This document shows, piece after piece, positions 5,221 to 5,370 of a DNA stretch of 5,370 nt. Every line of letters begins with the position of its first letter. Position 1 is the first letter of the stretch. This DNA comes from Puniceicoccales bacterium. Lineage in GTDB: Bacteria; Verrucomicrobiota; Verrucomicrobiia; Opitutales; UBA953. The stretch is from contig JAITPT010000134.1 in the NCBI GenBank assembly GCA_031289285.1, positions 1-5,370 on the forward strand, in the 5' to 3' direction. Under the pieces are notes generated by a model. It was given only the letters and a program-made list of their open reading frames with translations, searched no databases and was not told the DNA's origin. The position numbers and the translations under genes were made by a program.

Positions 5221-5248
5221 TAAGACCTGCGGATGTGACGGAGGTTCC
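5221..5248 (-). promoter_or_regulatory. Candidate ECF-sigma promoter of the hydrolase operon
   Basis: On the minus strand GGAACC (5243-5248) is followed after 16 bases by GTCTTA (5221-5226). GGAAC at -35 with a 16-17 base spacer and a GTC/TCT-type -10 is the common layout for extracytoplasmic-function sigma factors. Transcription would begin near 5214, giving a leader of about 20 bases to the ATG at 5193. That geometry is good, but a single site judged by eye is weak proof. No sigma gene is in the window. Confidence 0.4.
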
Positions 5249-5334
5249 AAAAGGGAAGGCGAAAATAGGGAAAAGAGAAGACAGGGGGAGAGGGAGGAGG
5301 AGGGACGAATGAGAAGACAGACAGGGGGACGGGG
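5249..5334. repeat. 86-base polypurine tract with internal duplication
   Basis: Only 8 of these 86 plus-strand bases are pyrimidines. The tract lies directly upstream of the candidate -35 box. It contains GAGAAGACAGGGGGA at 5275-5289 and again at 5311-5329, the second copy carrying an extra ACAG. Such tracts can adopt triplex or bend-resistant structures and can exclude nucleoid proteins; none of that is shown here. Its translation accounts for the open frame upstream of the fusion gene. Confidence 0.75.
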
Positions 5335-5340
5335 TTGAAA

Positions 5341-5370
5341 CCACGGATGAACACGAATAGACACGAATAA
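5341..5370. repeat. Three tandem decamers ending the window
   Basis: CCACGGATGA, ACACGAATAG and ACACGAATAA follow each other without gaps, the last two differing only at the final base. From memory, intergenic decamer strings of the ACACGGATGA/ACACGAATAG kind recur in several environmental bacterial genomes. The array may continue beyond the window edge. Confidence 0.65.

Noticed and set aside
5194..5364. 57-residue N-terminal extension of the fusion protein
   Set aside because: It is translated polypurine/decamer repeat DNA, and a proper signal peptide begins at the internal ATG at 5193. The candidate promoter also lies within it.

Overview
All four protein genes in this window lie on the minus strand, so transcription runs from the right edge to the left. 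The DNA is GC-rich in the genes, with a much more AT-rich, repeat-laden gap between 929 and 1521. No gene has a strong Shine-Dalgarno at standard spacing. The two exported hydrolases belong to a branch of the cysteine-hydrolase (isochorismatase-like) fold, carrying CDMWDKHW and GVHTN(I/M)CV motifs, that I associate with Planctomycetota and Verrucomicrobiota. Together with a bacterial-type farnesyl diphosphate synthase, this suggests a PVC-group bacterium, perhaps Verrucomicrobiota. That assignment is inference from family memory, not a search.

Right part (5370 to 1522): a probable three-gene operon. A short AC(G/A)-type tandem repeat and an 86-base polypurine tract precede a candidate ECF-type promoter (GGAACC-N16-GTCTTA). 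Then comes a 574-aa exported protein that fuses a cysteine-hydrolase domain to a C-terminal ThuA-like domain. After a 54-base CA-rich leader follows a 290-aa exported paralogue that matches only the hydrolase part and ends just past the fusion junction. Nine bases further on is a 336-aa TPR-type protein with two C-terminal membrane segments. The layout suggests two secreted enzymes of related chemistry co-expressed with a membrane-anchored scaffold. The substrate cannot be read from sequence.

Middle part (1521 to 929): no convincing gene. It holds a G12 run, a 10-base tandem repeat, two tandem copies of a 151-base unit (153-base period), and three copies of a hairpin with core GGGTCTGTCCC flanked by A/T runs. 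The repeat block is bracketed by a perfect 38-bp direct repeat. The inner copy of that 38-mer ends in a short open frame with a stop 12 bases before the next gene, as though an upstream gene end had been separated or duplicated by the repeat block.

Left part (928 to 5): a complete ispA-type polyprenyl diphosphate synthase with both aspartate-rich motifs. It is probably the farnesyl diphosphate synthase of the isoprenoid pathway. It may have its own promoter, partly supplied by the 38-bp repeat.
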